Assembly: GCF_000518665.1 (NCBI RefSeq) | Contig: NZ_JAEA01000001.1 | Span: 310,001-374,000, forward strand | Direction: 5' to 3' | Source of the DNA: Microvirga flocculans ATCC BAA-817 | Lineage (GTDB): Bacteria; Pseudomonadota; Alphaproteobacteria; Rhizobiales; Beijerinckiaceae | Length of the DNA stretch: 64,000 bases | Part shown: positions 28,063 through 35,065 of the stretch, piece by piece | Layout: every line of letters starts with the position of its first letter | Position numbering within the stretch: the first letter of the stretch is position 1 | Program-made: the position numbers and the translations under genes | The notes under the pieces: model-generated | Databases searched by the model: none | The model's input: only the letters and a program-made list of their open reading frames with translations | Told to the model about the DNA's origin: nothing

Positions 28063-28258
28063 CCCCCAGAAGGCGAGACCTTGCACGGCAATGCCCCAAC
28101 AACGCGCGAAGGCTTTAGCCCCTTTTTGAAAGTGGGGTGGGTAGAATGTAGGAAAGCCAAAAGGCTGCGGAGGGACCCAAAAGGGGCCCACGCTCCTTAC
28201 TGGCTGCAAGAGAAGCTCCCAAGCCGCAGGACGCCTCTGCTCTCTTAAGTGTCGTGAG

Positions 28259-28290
28259 TACCCATCGGATAGGACGGTGGTAGATGGGTA
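28259..28290. repeat. 8-bp inverted repeat beside the serine recombinase gene
   Basis: TACCCATC (28259-28266) and GATGGGTA (28283-28290) are perfect arms around 16 nt, 18 bp beyond the recombinase stop. It could be a terminator without a T-tract, or a recombination crossover site. The rest of the 28063-28308 gap shows no gene. Confidence 0.4.
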
Positions 28291-28308
28291 AGATCTACAA
28301 CTCAGACA

Positions 28309-28983
28309 TTAGGCAAGCCTCGCCAGCACCCGCGATACACCAGCCGGGGTCCAGACATTCCCGCCACGAGCCGTAGGGATGCCGCGCTCATTAAGGGCTT
28401 TGGCGATAGCGCCGAGGGACAAAACACCAGACGCTTTAAGCTCCTCAATAATAGGGGCAAGATCGGTAGCGCGTTCGGTGGCCTTATTGCCTCTCACGGC
28501 TGCACTAACCTGCCTGGCCGCATCATCCACTACAGAACCGCGATTGCCTCCTAACTTCACCCCACGAGCCTTAGCAGCCTTGAGAGCCGCTTTAGTTCTG
28601 GCGGAAATCATGCGGCGCTCCTCATCAGCGACCATTGCCATGATACCGACTGTGAGGCGGTTGGCGTGGGGCATATCAGCGGCAACGAAATCCACTCCTG
28701 CCTTCTCAAGCCCCAGGAGGAAGTGAGCATCACGAGATAGCCTATCGAGCTTCGCAATTACGAGCTTGGCTCCATAGAGACGGCAGGCTCGGAAGGCTTT
28801 AGCAAGTTCAGGACGGTCGCTGTGCTTGCCGCTCTCAACTTCCGTGAACTCGGCTGCGAGGGTCCAGTTCCCGCCATTGAGGAACTGTCTCACGGCTTCC
28901 TTCTGAGCCTCAAGGCCCAAGCCGGACGCCCCCTGCTTTGCGGTGCTGACGCGGTAATAAGCGATGTAGGTGCCTTCAGCCAT
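28309..28983 (-). CDS. Serine recombinase (resolvase/invertase family)
   Basis: Small serine recombinase of 224 residues. The catalytic serine is in YIAYYRVSTAKQG at about residue 11; LVIAKLDRLSRD and the arginine-rich ERRMISARTKAALKAAKARG helix E follow. A C-terminal helix-turn-helix (LGAIAKALNERGIPTARGG) binds DNA. ATG 28983 fits the family; 11 further codons upstream are possible. It could invert or resolve a segment of the element; no matching pair of crossover sites was found by eye. Confidence 0.88.
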   Translation of the reverse strand: MAEGTYIAYYRVSTAKQGASGLGLEAQKEAVRQFLNGGNWTLAAEFTEVESGKHSDRPELAKAFRACRLYGAKLVIAKLDRLSRDAHFLLGLEKAGVDFVAADMPHANRLTVGIMAMVADEERRMISARTKAALKAAKARGVKLGGNRGSVVDDAARQVSAAVRGNKATERATDLAPIIEELKASGVLSLGAIAKALNERGIPTARGGNVWTPAGVSRVLARLA

Positions 28984-29116
28984 TCGCGTATCAAAACTGT
29001 CTACGAACGTTGACACAAATGATAAAGAGTGGCTTGGCTCAAATCAAGGTCGCAGGTCACCAAGAAGGGTAAAGGTTTAGCAATTTTACCCATTTTGAAC
29101 GGATTTATGTTAAAAA

Positions 29117-29213
29117 CTGATAAACTTGATATAGATCCCCAAGCCTTGCAAAAGGCTTATGAGAAATTTATCTAATTTGACTAATTCGACGTTATAAATT
29201 GATAAACTGGATA
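29117..29213. repeat. Direct repeats and hairpin upstream of the ATPase gene
   Basis: CTGATAAACTTGATA (29117-29131) and TTGATAAACTGGATA (29199-29213) match at 13 of 15 positions in the same orientation, 82 bp apart, in very AT-rich DNA. Between them is a perfect 7-bp hairpin (AAGCCTT at 29141-29147 with AAGGCTT at 29152-29158). The second repeat ends 10 bp before the ATPase ATG. They could be operators or replication iterons. Confidence 0.55.
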
Positions 29214-29223
29214 AAAGCTCTAA

Positions 29224-30405
29224 ATGGACCCTGTAAGAAACCCCTTTGCACCGGGAGCTGGGAACCCCCCGCCCGAGCTTGCCGGACGAGCCATTGTGCT
29301 CGACGATATGAGTACAGCTCTCCAAAGGATTGCTATCGGCAGACATGCGCAAAGCTCAATCTTGGTGGGTCTGCGGGGTGTGGGGAAAACTGTCCTTTTG
29401 GTCCGAATAAAGGACTTGGCTGAGGGGTTCGGCTACAGGACCCACTTTGTAGAGGCACACGAGGGTAAGACACTCCCCGAACTACTTACCCCTGGCCTCC
29501 GCTCAGTTCTCTTTTCATTGAGCACTATTGAAGGTGCCAAAGAGGCAGGTCGCAGAGGTCTCCGCGTTCTGAGAAGCTTTATCAGCGGCTTGAAGGTGAC
29601 GGTTAACGATGTCGAGTTTGGCCTTGGGATCGATCCCGAACCGGGCAGTGCGGACAGTGGGGATATTGAAGCCGATCTCCCCAACCTCTTCGTCGCAGTT
29701 GGCCAAGCGGCAAAAGCGGCCCAGAAGCCTGTGGCAATCTTGGTCGATGAGTTACAATATCTCACTGAACAAGAGTTCAGCGCGTTAATTATGTCCGTCC
29801 ACAAGGTAAGTCAGTCAAATCTGCCCGTTACAATTGTAGGTGCTGGCCTTCCCCAAATCCTTGGCCTCGCTGGTGAGTCTAAGTCTTATGCGGAAAGGCT
29901 ATTCCGATATCCCAAGATCGGCGCTTTGGAGCAGAGCGATGCAAAAGACGCTATTCGCACACCTATCGAGGATGAGGGTGCACGCATAGACGAGGATGCA
30001 TTGGATGCCATCCTCGACGTTACTGAGCGGTACCCCTACTTCCTTCAGCAATGGGGCTATGACGCTTGGAACATCGCCAGCGATGATGTGATCCGCCTCG
30101 TAGACGTCAAATCTGCAACCGAGGCATCAATCAAGGCGCTGGACGAAAGCTTCTTCCGGGTTCGCTTTGACAGATGTACGCCTGCGGAGAAGAGGTACAT
30201 GCGTGCGCTGGCTGAGTTCGGGCCAGGATCGCACCGCTCCGGCGATATTGCTGACAAGCTTAACGTTAAAACAACCAGCGTTGGGCCTATCCGTGGGAAG
30301 CTCATAAAGAAGGGAATGATCTATTCGCCCCAGCACGGTGATACTGCATTCACAGTCCCCCTGTTTGACGCCTATATGCGACGCGTCATGCCGACCTTCA
30401 CCTGA
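29224..30405 (+). CDS. Orc1/Cdc6-like AAA ATPase
   Basis: ATPase of 393 residues. Walker A GLRGVGKT lies at about residues 49-56, Walker B VAILVDELQYL at about 174-184 and a sensor-like TIVGAGLPQIL at about 207. The C-terminal 80 residues form a winged helix (HRSGDIADKLNVKTTSVGPI, then IRGKLIKKGMIY). This is the layout of bacterial Orc/Cdc6-like ATPases found on mobile DNA. The role may be replication control or regulation. Stand-alone transcript ending at the 30497 terminator; the short leader lacks a clear ribosome site. Confidence 0.8.
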   Translation: MDPVRNPFAPGAGNPPPELAGRAIVLDDMSTALQRIAIGRHAQSSILVGLRGVGKTVLLVRIKDLAEGFGYRTHFVEAHEGKTLPELLTPGLRSVLFSLSTIEGAKEAGRRGLRVLRSFISGLKVTVNDVEFGLGIDPEPGSADSGDIEADLPNLFVAVGQAAKAAQKPVAILVDELQYLTEQEFSALIMSVHKVSQSNLPVTIVGAGLPQILGLAGESKSYAERLFRYPKIGALEQSDAKDAIRTPIEDEGARIDEDALDAILDVTERYPYFLQQWGYDAWNIASDDVIRLVDVKSATEASIKALDESFFRVRFDRCTPAEKRYMRALAEFGPGSHRSGDIADKLNVKTTSVGPIRGKLIKKGMIYSPQHGDTAFTVPLFDAYMRRVMPTFT

Positions 30406-30496
30406 CCATTTTTGTGACGCTTTAGGAGGAGGTGTCTCTTCCCTCCATAAGACTGCTGCTTCCTTAGGGAAGCACAGAACCTCTCTCCAAAGTCTC

Positions 30497-30528
30497 AGGA
30501 CTTGTCCATGATGGGCAGGTCCTTTTTT
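30497..30528 (+). terminator. Terminator after the Orc-like ATPase gene
   Basis: AGGACTTG (30497-30504) pairs with CAGGTCCT (30516-30523), 8 bp including one G-T pair, 11-nt loop, then TTTTTT. Located 92 bp after the stop codon. Confidence 0.8.
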
Positions 30529-30636
30529 ATGTTGTCACATCAACAGAGACACAGCCAGAGGCGGACAAACCGTAGCGCGACACACTAACCGAAATTTGCA
30601 CAGAGAGCGCCACCAAGCGCTTAGGATCACCTCAAG

Positions 30637-30663
30637 AGGCTCTCCATTCGGAGGGCCTTTTTT
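30637..30663 (+). terminator. Second terminator/attenuator 23 bp before the 68-residue gene
   Basis: AGGCTCTCC (30637-30645) pairs with GGAGGGCCT (30650-30658), 9 bp including one G-T pair, 4-nt loop and a run of six or more T. It follows the previous terminator by only about 110 bp and lies in front of a gene, so it ends either a small RNA (about 30530-30663) or an attenuated leader. Confidence 0.75.
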
Positions 30664-30685
30664 CATTTCGGAAAGGACAACACGA

Positions 30686-30892
30686 ATGATTACACGACGC
30701 TTTAAAGAGCCAAGGGGGTTGGCTGAGAACACCCCGTTTTATGGCCTGTATGTACGGGTCACAGGCGAGAGTAGAGAGCTTCTTAAGAAGGCTCAGGAAA
30801 TCGCAACGGAGCGATTAGGAGCCACGCCAAGTAATCCCATTCTGCTCGATGAACTTCTCAAGGCGTATTTGCGCGAAGCAGCCAAAGGCTGA
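30686..30892 (+). CDS. Small basic protein, possible ribbon-helix-helix type
   Basis: 68 residues, MITRRFKEPRG start behind AAAGGACAACACGA. YGLYVRVTGESRELLKKAQE is a strand followed by a helix, and LLDELLKAYLREAAKG is a second helix, which suggests a ribbon-helix-helix DNA-binding protein. It could regulate the downstream P-loop gene or act as an excisionase; neither can be shown from sequence. Confidence 0.6.
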   Translation: MITRRFKEPRGLAENTPFYGLYVRVTGESRELLKKAQEIATERLGATPSNPILLDELLKAYLREAAKG

Positions 30893-31038
30893 GGCCACTC
30901 CGATTTTGTGCTCTCTAAAATCGGATTAAGTGCAAAAATATGCTTATCTTTCAAGCTGTTATGGGAGGGAACCTTAAAAAGAAGAGTGTTCTTTCTCTGG
31001 CTGTTCTCCCTGCCACAATCACAATAGGACGTTGAGAG

Positions 31039-32319
31039 ATGATAACTGTAATCGACTCGATTATGGGCTCTGGAAAGACGAGCTTCATGATCGACTATAT
31101 CAACCAAACCTACCGAGAGGCTCAGGGCTACTGCTTCAGTGATGATCCTCTTCAGCCCCCAAAGTTCATCTATGTCGCTCCACTCCTGTCAGAGGTGGAC
31201 CGCATTAGTGAGGCATGTCCCGATCTTTATTTCCGTGACCCTCAACCCGTTCAGGGGCGAAAGCTCTATCACTTAGGCACCCTTGTGGAGCAGGGGGCGA
31301 ATATCTGCACCACTCATGCACTCTTTCGGTCCATCACGAAGGAAATTTGCCAGAAGATTAGGGAGCAGAATTATACCCTCATTATCGATGAGGCCCTTGA
31401 GTGCGTATCGATTTTTGATGAGCTGACAGCTTCAGATAAGAATCTCCTCTTCCGCGATAACCTGATCTATGTGGAAGAGGGCACCAATCGAGTTAGGTGG
31501 AACCACAAGGACAACGAGAACTACTCAGGTAAATTCAACCACATCCGTGATCTTTGCGACAATGGCAACCTCGTCCATTACCGCGATACGGTGATGCTGT
31601 GGGAGTTTCCTACTGAGTTCATCCAATCGTTCGCTGAGGTGTTCGTTCTGACTTACCTCTTTGAGGGCTCTCCAATGTCCGCCTACCTGCGGGCAGAGGG
31701 CTTAGAGTACGAGGTACGGACAATCAAAGAAGGTGGGCTCGCGCCTTGGGACGGCAGCCATGAGAAGGTCAGAAAGGACGAGCTTAAGAAGCTCATCCAC
31801 ATCTATGAGGGCCCTCTCAACAGGTGTGGTGAGTCAGGAGTCCGCTCCAATCCGTTCTCTGCTACCTGGCTGAAGAACAGGTCTCCCGAGTTCCTCCGAG
31901 GCATCAAAGCGACAACCGAGTACTTCTTCAGATCGGTGGCTCGAACGGTGTCTATGGACAATGCGTGGACCACCTATTCGGAAGCGAAGCGGCACCTTGC
32001 GGGTGAGCGCTACACTCGGGGCTTTATCCCCTGCAACGCGAAGGCCACAAATGACTATCGTCACAAGAAGTCCCTCGCGTACCTCTGTAACGTGTTCTAC
32101 AACCCTTACATCAAGGGCTACTTCGCAGATCGCTGCATAGAGGTCGATGAGGATGCTTTTGCTCTGTCTGAGATGATCCAGTGGATTTGGCGAAGCCAGA
32201 TCAGGGACGACAAACCCATCACCGTGTTCATTCCATCGGAACGCATGAGAAGCCTTCTCATTGCGTGGCTTAACGACTCTGAGGATTCTCAGTGTGGAGA
32301 GACTCACTTGGCGGCTTGA
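31039..32319 (+). CDS. P-loop NTPase, helicase-like, probable replication protein of the element
   Basis: Protein of 426 residues. Walker A DSIMGSGKTSF at about residues 6-16, Walker B TLIIDEALE at about 113-121, and a C-terminal segment rich in aromatic residues (ATNDYRHKKSLAYLCNVFYN, then ALSEMIQWIWRSQIRDDKPI) that I associate with DEAD-like helicases of small phages and satellites. No separate primase or polymerase is present. Replication or DNA translocation is an inference. ATG 31039 follows GGACGTTGAGAG. Confidence 0.65.
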   Translation: MITVIDSIMGSGKTSFMIDYINQTYREAQGYCFSDDPLQPPKFIYVAPLLSEVDRISEACPDLYFRDPQPVQGRKLYHLGTLVEQGANICTTHALFRSITKEICQKIREQNYTLIIDEALECVSIFDELTASDKNLLFRDNLIYVEEGTNRVRWNHKDNENYSGKFNHIRDLCDNGNLVHYRDTVMLWEFPTEFIQSFAEVFVLTYLFEGSPMSAYLRAEGLEYEVRTIKEGGLAPWDGSHEKVRKDELKKLIHIYEGPLNRCGESGVRSNPFSATWLKNRSPEFLRGIKATTEYFFRSVARTVSMDNAWTTYSEAKRHLAGERYTRGFIPCNAKATNDYRHKKSLAYLCNVFYNPYIKGYFADRCIEVDEDAFALSEMIQWIWRSQIRDDKPITVFIPSERMRSLLIAWLNDSEDSQCGETHLAA

Positions 32320-32532
32320 TAAGTCCTTGATCTGCATGAGAACATAGCAGGAACTCTGGAGTATTGCGGCGGTGGAGCAACCTTTCAACAAGGCCATCGC
32401 CTTCTAACCAGAGGCAGAGGGAAGAGCGCTTTAGGACTCTTGGGGACAACCGTTGGTTCCTGAGGGCAACTCTATAGCGCCTTCCTCTCTCCTGATTATG
32501 GTCAGTGTCAGTTGTAGCTTGAGCAGAACGTA

Positions 32533-33978
32533 ATGGATCAGAGGAATCCCCTCACTCAAGGCAGGTCAGAGGAAACCCAAAAGCAGCCTCGTGGCTGGCC
32601 TATTGTCCTCGATTGGCTGCGCTCTCCACCCCACACGTTCGCTGCTCCAGCTTCAGCGGGCCTAATGATTCTCAGCTTTCTATTCCTGATCCTCAGCATT
32701 GTAGCTGTACTGAGGTTGGGTTGGGGACTGGTGTATGGGAGCAACCAAGACGCTCTTGAGGCTTCAAGAGTGTTCCTACCCTTGGCTGCGGCTGCTGTGG
32801 GCCTCCCGCTCATCATTTGGCGGCTTGTGATCCTTAACAGGCAAACGAGGACGGCCGAGGAGAAGACACAGATTGACCGTGAGACGCACTACACCTCGAT
32901 TTTCTCAAAGAGTGTAGAGCACTTAGGGGCCACGAGAGAGCATAAGGAAACCTCAGAGAGTCGGGGCAAGTCAGAGCCGATATCCCGTACCGTTCCAAAT
33001 ATTGAGATGAGATTAGGAGGGCTGCACTCACTGGCGAGATTGGCGGAGGAGAGTACCAGAGACTCTTTGAAAATCCAGAAAATGCTCTCTTCATATGTCC
33101 GTGAAAACTCGTGGTATCTGCGAAATGGAACACGATATGCATCTCAACCCGATGGTAAATACCCTTTCTTTTCGAAGTGGATGTTTCTCAACGCGCAAAG
33201 CACTGACGAAGAAAAAGCGGATAAATACTTGAACGAATGGCGCGACAGGGTTGATTCCAAATATGATAGCTTTACGGAATGGGCGGGAACATTGCCCGAA
33301 ACGAGGGTGGATGTTGCAGAAGCCGTCTCAAATCTAATTGCTTTGGTAACCTCACAACAAATCATGACGGAGCTTTATGAGAGCTTGTTTGTCGAACAAG
33401 CTTTTCTTAGTCGCCGATTTAAGAAATTTCGCTTTAGAAGGTGCGTCTTTGTCAAATGCACTTTTCAATTGTCAGACAGCGACTTCAATCGTCTTGAGGA
33501 TTGTGTGCTTGTAGATTGCACATTCTATATCAACGACAACAGAATTTATTTTAGGAGTTGCGATTTTTATGGCGGAAGCATAAATGATGCGAGTGGAGGG
33601 AAAATATACTTCAACGCAGTGAATCTGGTTAAGCTTACGAGCTATGCAACTCAGAGTAATACTACGCTTGAGTTGCTTCACTCGACACTTAAGGATTTTA
33701 GATTTTTCGGTGACAACATAACTTTAACTGCAAAGAATAGTTCCTTGATAGATTGCAATTTCGACAAAGCAGGATTTACCGCCGAATCAACTATTGAGAG
33801 GTCCAATTTTATTGCAACATCGTTCAAAGAGGCTGACTTATCGGCCCTCACGAACATCGCGGCGGCGACCCTTGACGAGATGATTGCTTCTCCGGCGACT
33901 CTTCATCCTGGAGGAACAAGACCCTCCTCATGGCCTCCTTATGATCCTGACTACGTTGACGATGACATACCGTTTTGA
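32533..33978 (+). CDS. Membrane-anchored pentapeptide-like repeat protein (cargo)
   Basis: Protein of 481 residues. Two membrane helices near the N-terminus (LMILSFLFLILSIVAVLRL at about 44-62, and LPLAAAAVGLPLIIWRLVI at about 82-100) precede a cytoplasmic part. RLGGLHSLARLAEESTRDS at about 161-179 is the conserved linker seen in membrane pentapeptide proteins. The C-terminal 170 residues are repetitive and Phe/Cys/Asn-rich (FRFRRCVFVKCTF, LEDCVLVDCTFYI, SNFIATSFKEADLS), like irregular pentapeptide repeats forming a beta-helix. DNA of the 3' half is strikingly AT-rich compared with the host. Last gene before attR, the usual cargo position; an anti-phage role is possible but unproven. Confidence 0.75.
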   Translation: MDQRNPLTQGRSEETQKQPRGWPIVLDWLRSPPHTFAAPASAGLMILSFLFLILSIVAVLRLGWGLVYGSNQDALEASRVFLPLAAAAVGLPLIIWRLVILNRQTRTAEEKTQIDRETHYTSIFSKSVEHLGATREHKETSESRGKSEPISRTVPNIEMRLGGLHSLARLAEESTRDSLKIQKMLSSYVRENSWYLRNGTRYASQPDGKYPFFSKWMFLNAQSTDEEKADKYLNEWRDRVDSKYDSFTEWAGTLPETRVDVAEAVSNLIALVTSQQIMTELYESLFVEQAFLSRRFKKFRFRRCVFVKCTFQLSDSDFNRLEDCVLVDCTFYINDNRIYFRSCDFYGGSINDASGGKIYFNAVNLVKLTSYATQSNTTLELLHSTLKDFRFFGDNITLTAKNSSLIDCNFDKAGFTAESTIERSNFIATSFKEADLSALTNIAAATLDEMIASPATLHPGGTRPSSWPPYDPDYVDDDIPF

Positions 33979-33986
33979 GATGCGGA

Positions 33987-34020
33987 GTCTGTCACAGCCT
34001 GTGTCACACCATATCTCACA
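33987..34020. promoter_or_regulatory. Right arm-type integrase sites (TGTCACA x2 plus TCTCACA)
   Basis: GTCTGTCACAGC (33987-33998), TGTCACA again at 34002-34008 and a degenerate TCTCACA at 34014-34020 form three units at exact 12-bp steps. The left end of the element has the same 12-mer and step. The site lies 152 bp inside the right tRNA copy. Confidence 0.65.
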
Positions 34021-34171
34021 GTCCCACGATTTTGAGGCTTGTCCTACTGGACTCTTGAAGCCCACAAGGGCGCTTGAACTGAGCCTGAGGCTGTTCTAAT
34101 TGTAAGGCGTGGCCGATGGGTTTTTCATCGGTTTCTGAAGGGATTAGGCGGATTCGTCTGCCTTTTGGTCA

Positions 34172-34277
34172 ACACCCGTAGCTCAGCTGGATAGAGCGTG
34201 AAGGGCACCCTGAAAGGGTGTCCGACCTTGCCCTCCGAAGGCAAAGGTCACACGTTCGAATCGTGTCGGGTGCGCCA
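34172..34277 (+). pseudogene. tRNA-Arg(CCG) copy interrupted by a 29-nt hairpin (attR)
   Basis: Identical to the tRNA at 25928-26004 except for two points. Base 1 is A instead of G, giving an A-C mismatch with base 72, and 29 nt (34199-34227) are inserted between base 26 and the anticodon stem. The insert contains a perfect 8-bp stem (34203-34210 with 34216-34223, one G-T pair) with a TGAAA loop. The anticodon arm, T arm and CCA are intact. It is unlikely to be a working tRNA unless the hairpin is removed. The 5' half is probably element DNA, the 3' half the displaced chromosomal end. Confidence 0.75.
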
Positions 34278-34498
34278 TGTTCTAAGTCGCGAGCAGACTT
34301 GGAAGATGGCTCGCAGGAACTCCCCTTGAGAAATCGTCGGCAAGACCGCCCCCGCAGCCCGGGTTGTGTTGGCGCGCGATGCCCGTGTCGATCCGCAGGG
34401 CTTCATCCGTGTTCGCCCGGCGCGGCGCGCTATGATCTGGATCAAAGCACCCCCGGTTCGATTGGCGAAGAATGGCTCCCGTAACAAGGAGCAACGCA

Positions 34499-34954
34499 GT
34501 GACCAAGGATCTCAAGCTTCCCCATGACGGACTGGTTCTCGTCAGCGATGGTCGGAAGGCCCTGTTCATCAAGAACAAGGGGGATGATCTCTATCCCAAC
34601 CTCCAGGTGGAGCGCGTTCTCGAGGCTCCGGACAACCTTCCTACGCGCCAGCAGGGAACGGATAAGCAGGGACAATCCTCCACCGCCATGGGTCAGCGCA
34701 GCGCCATCGAGCAGACGGACTGGCACGAACTGGCGGAGCGGAAATTCGCAGGCGAAGTGGCCGAGGCCGTCAATGCCGCCTGCTTCAACGGAGGCGTGAA
34801 GCATCTCATCGTGGCGGCGCCGCCGCGAACCCTGGCCGAGCTGCGCAACCGCTTTTCGGATCATGTGAAGCAGAAAATCCTCGCCGAGGTGAACAAGGAC
34901 CTGACGAAGCATCCGGTCTACGAGATCGAGCAGCACCTGATGACGCGCGCCTGA
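34499..34954 (+). CDS. Host attachment family protein (baeRF-like)
   Basis: Cytoplasmic protein of 151 residues, GTG start at 34499 with AAGGAG seven bases upstream. The pattern is that of the host-attachment family: GLVLVSDGRKALFIKNKG at the start, QTDWHELAERKFAGEVAEAV, HLIVAAPPRTLAELR and HPVYEIEQHL at the end. The name stems from Agrobacterium attachment; the fold is related to release-factor eRF1-like domains and the true role is unclear. Lies just outside attR in normal high-GC DNA. Confidence 0.8.
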   Translation: MTKDLKLPHDGLVLVSDGRKALFIKNKGDDLYPNLQVERVLEAPDNLPTRQQGTDKQGQSSTAMGQRSAIEQTDWHELAERKFAGEVAEAVNAACFNGGVKHLIVAAPPRTLAELRNRFSDHVKQKILAEVNKDLTKHPVYEIEQHLMTRA

Positions 34955-35065
34955 ACGCAGAGCCGGTATGGCAGGGTTGCGCTGCGGTTGTCGACGGCCT
35001 CGACATTCTTGTGTAAAGCGCAGCCCATTGCGCCCAGCCGGGGCGCTCAAGAGGAAATGCGAGAC

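Larger units (their letters stand above)
25955..34277. mobile_element. Integrated genetic element at tRNA-Arg(CCG)
   Basis: A tyrosine integrase gene starts 110 bp after the tRNA. The 50-bp 3' half of the tRNA (25955-26004) is repeated exactly at 34228-34277, marking attL and attR, about 8.3 kb apart. Both ends carry TGTCACA pairs spaced 12 bp, probably integrase arm sites. The interior is visibly more AT-rich and of different codon use, especially 29000-29260 and 33100-33850. Cargo: integrase, serine recombinase, Orc-like ATPase, P-loop protein, pentapeptide-like membrane protein and small unknowns. There are no phage structural or conjugation genes, so it is a satellite or minimal integrative element, or a decayed prophage. 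Confidence 0.9.

Noticed and set aside
28259..28290. Invertible segment operated by the serine recombinase
   Set aside because: Only one inverted pair was seen, with 16 bp between arms. No second matching crossover site on the far side of a promoter or gene was found by eye.
30530..30663. CRISPR or toxin-antitoxin RNA
   Set aside because: No repeat-spacer units anywhere in the window and no toxin-like open frame; the interval is listed only as a possible small RNA or attenuator.
34199..34227. Group I or archaeal-type tRNA intron
   Set aside because: 29 nt is far too short for a group I intron, and the insert is not at the anticodon loop where bacterial tRNA introns lie. No bulge-helix-bulge splice motif is evident. 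I treat it as a hairpin insertion.
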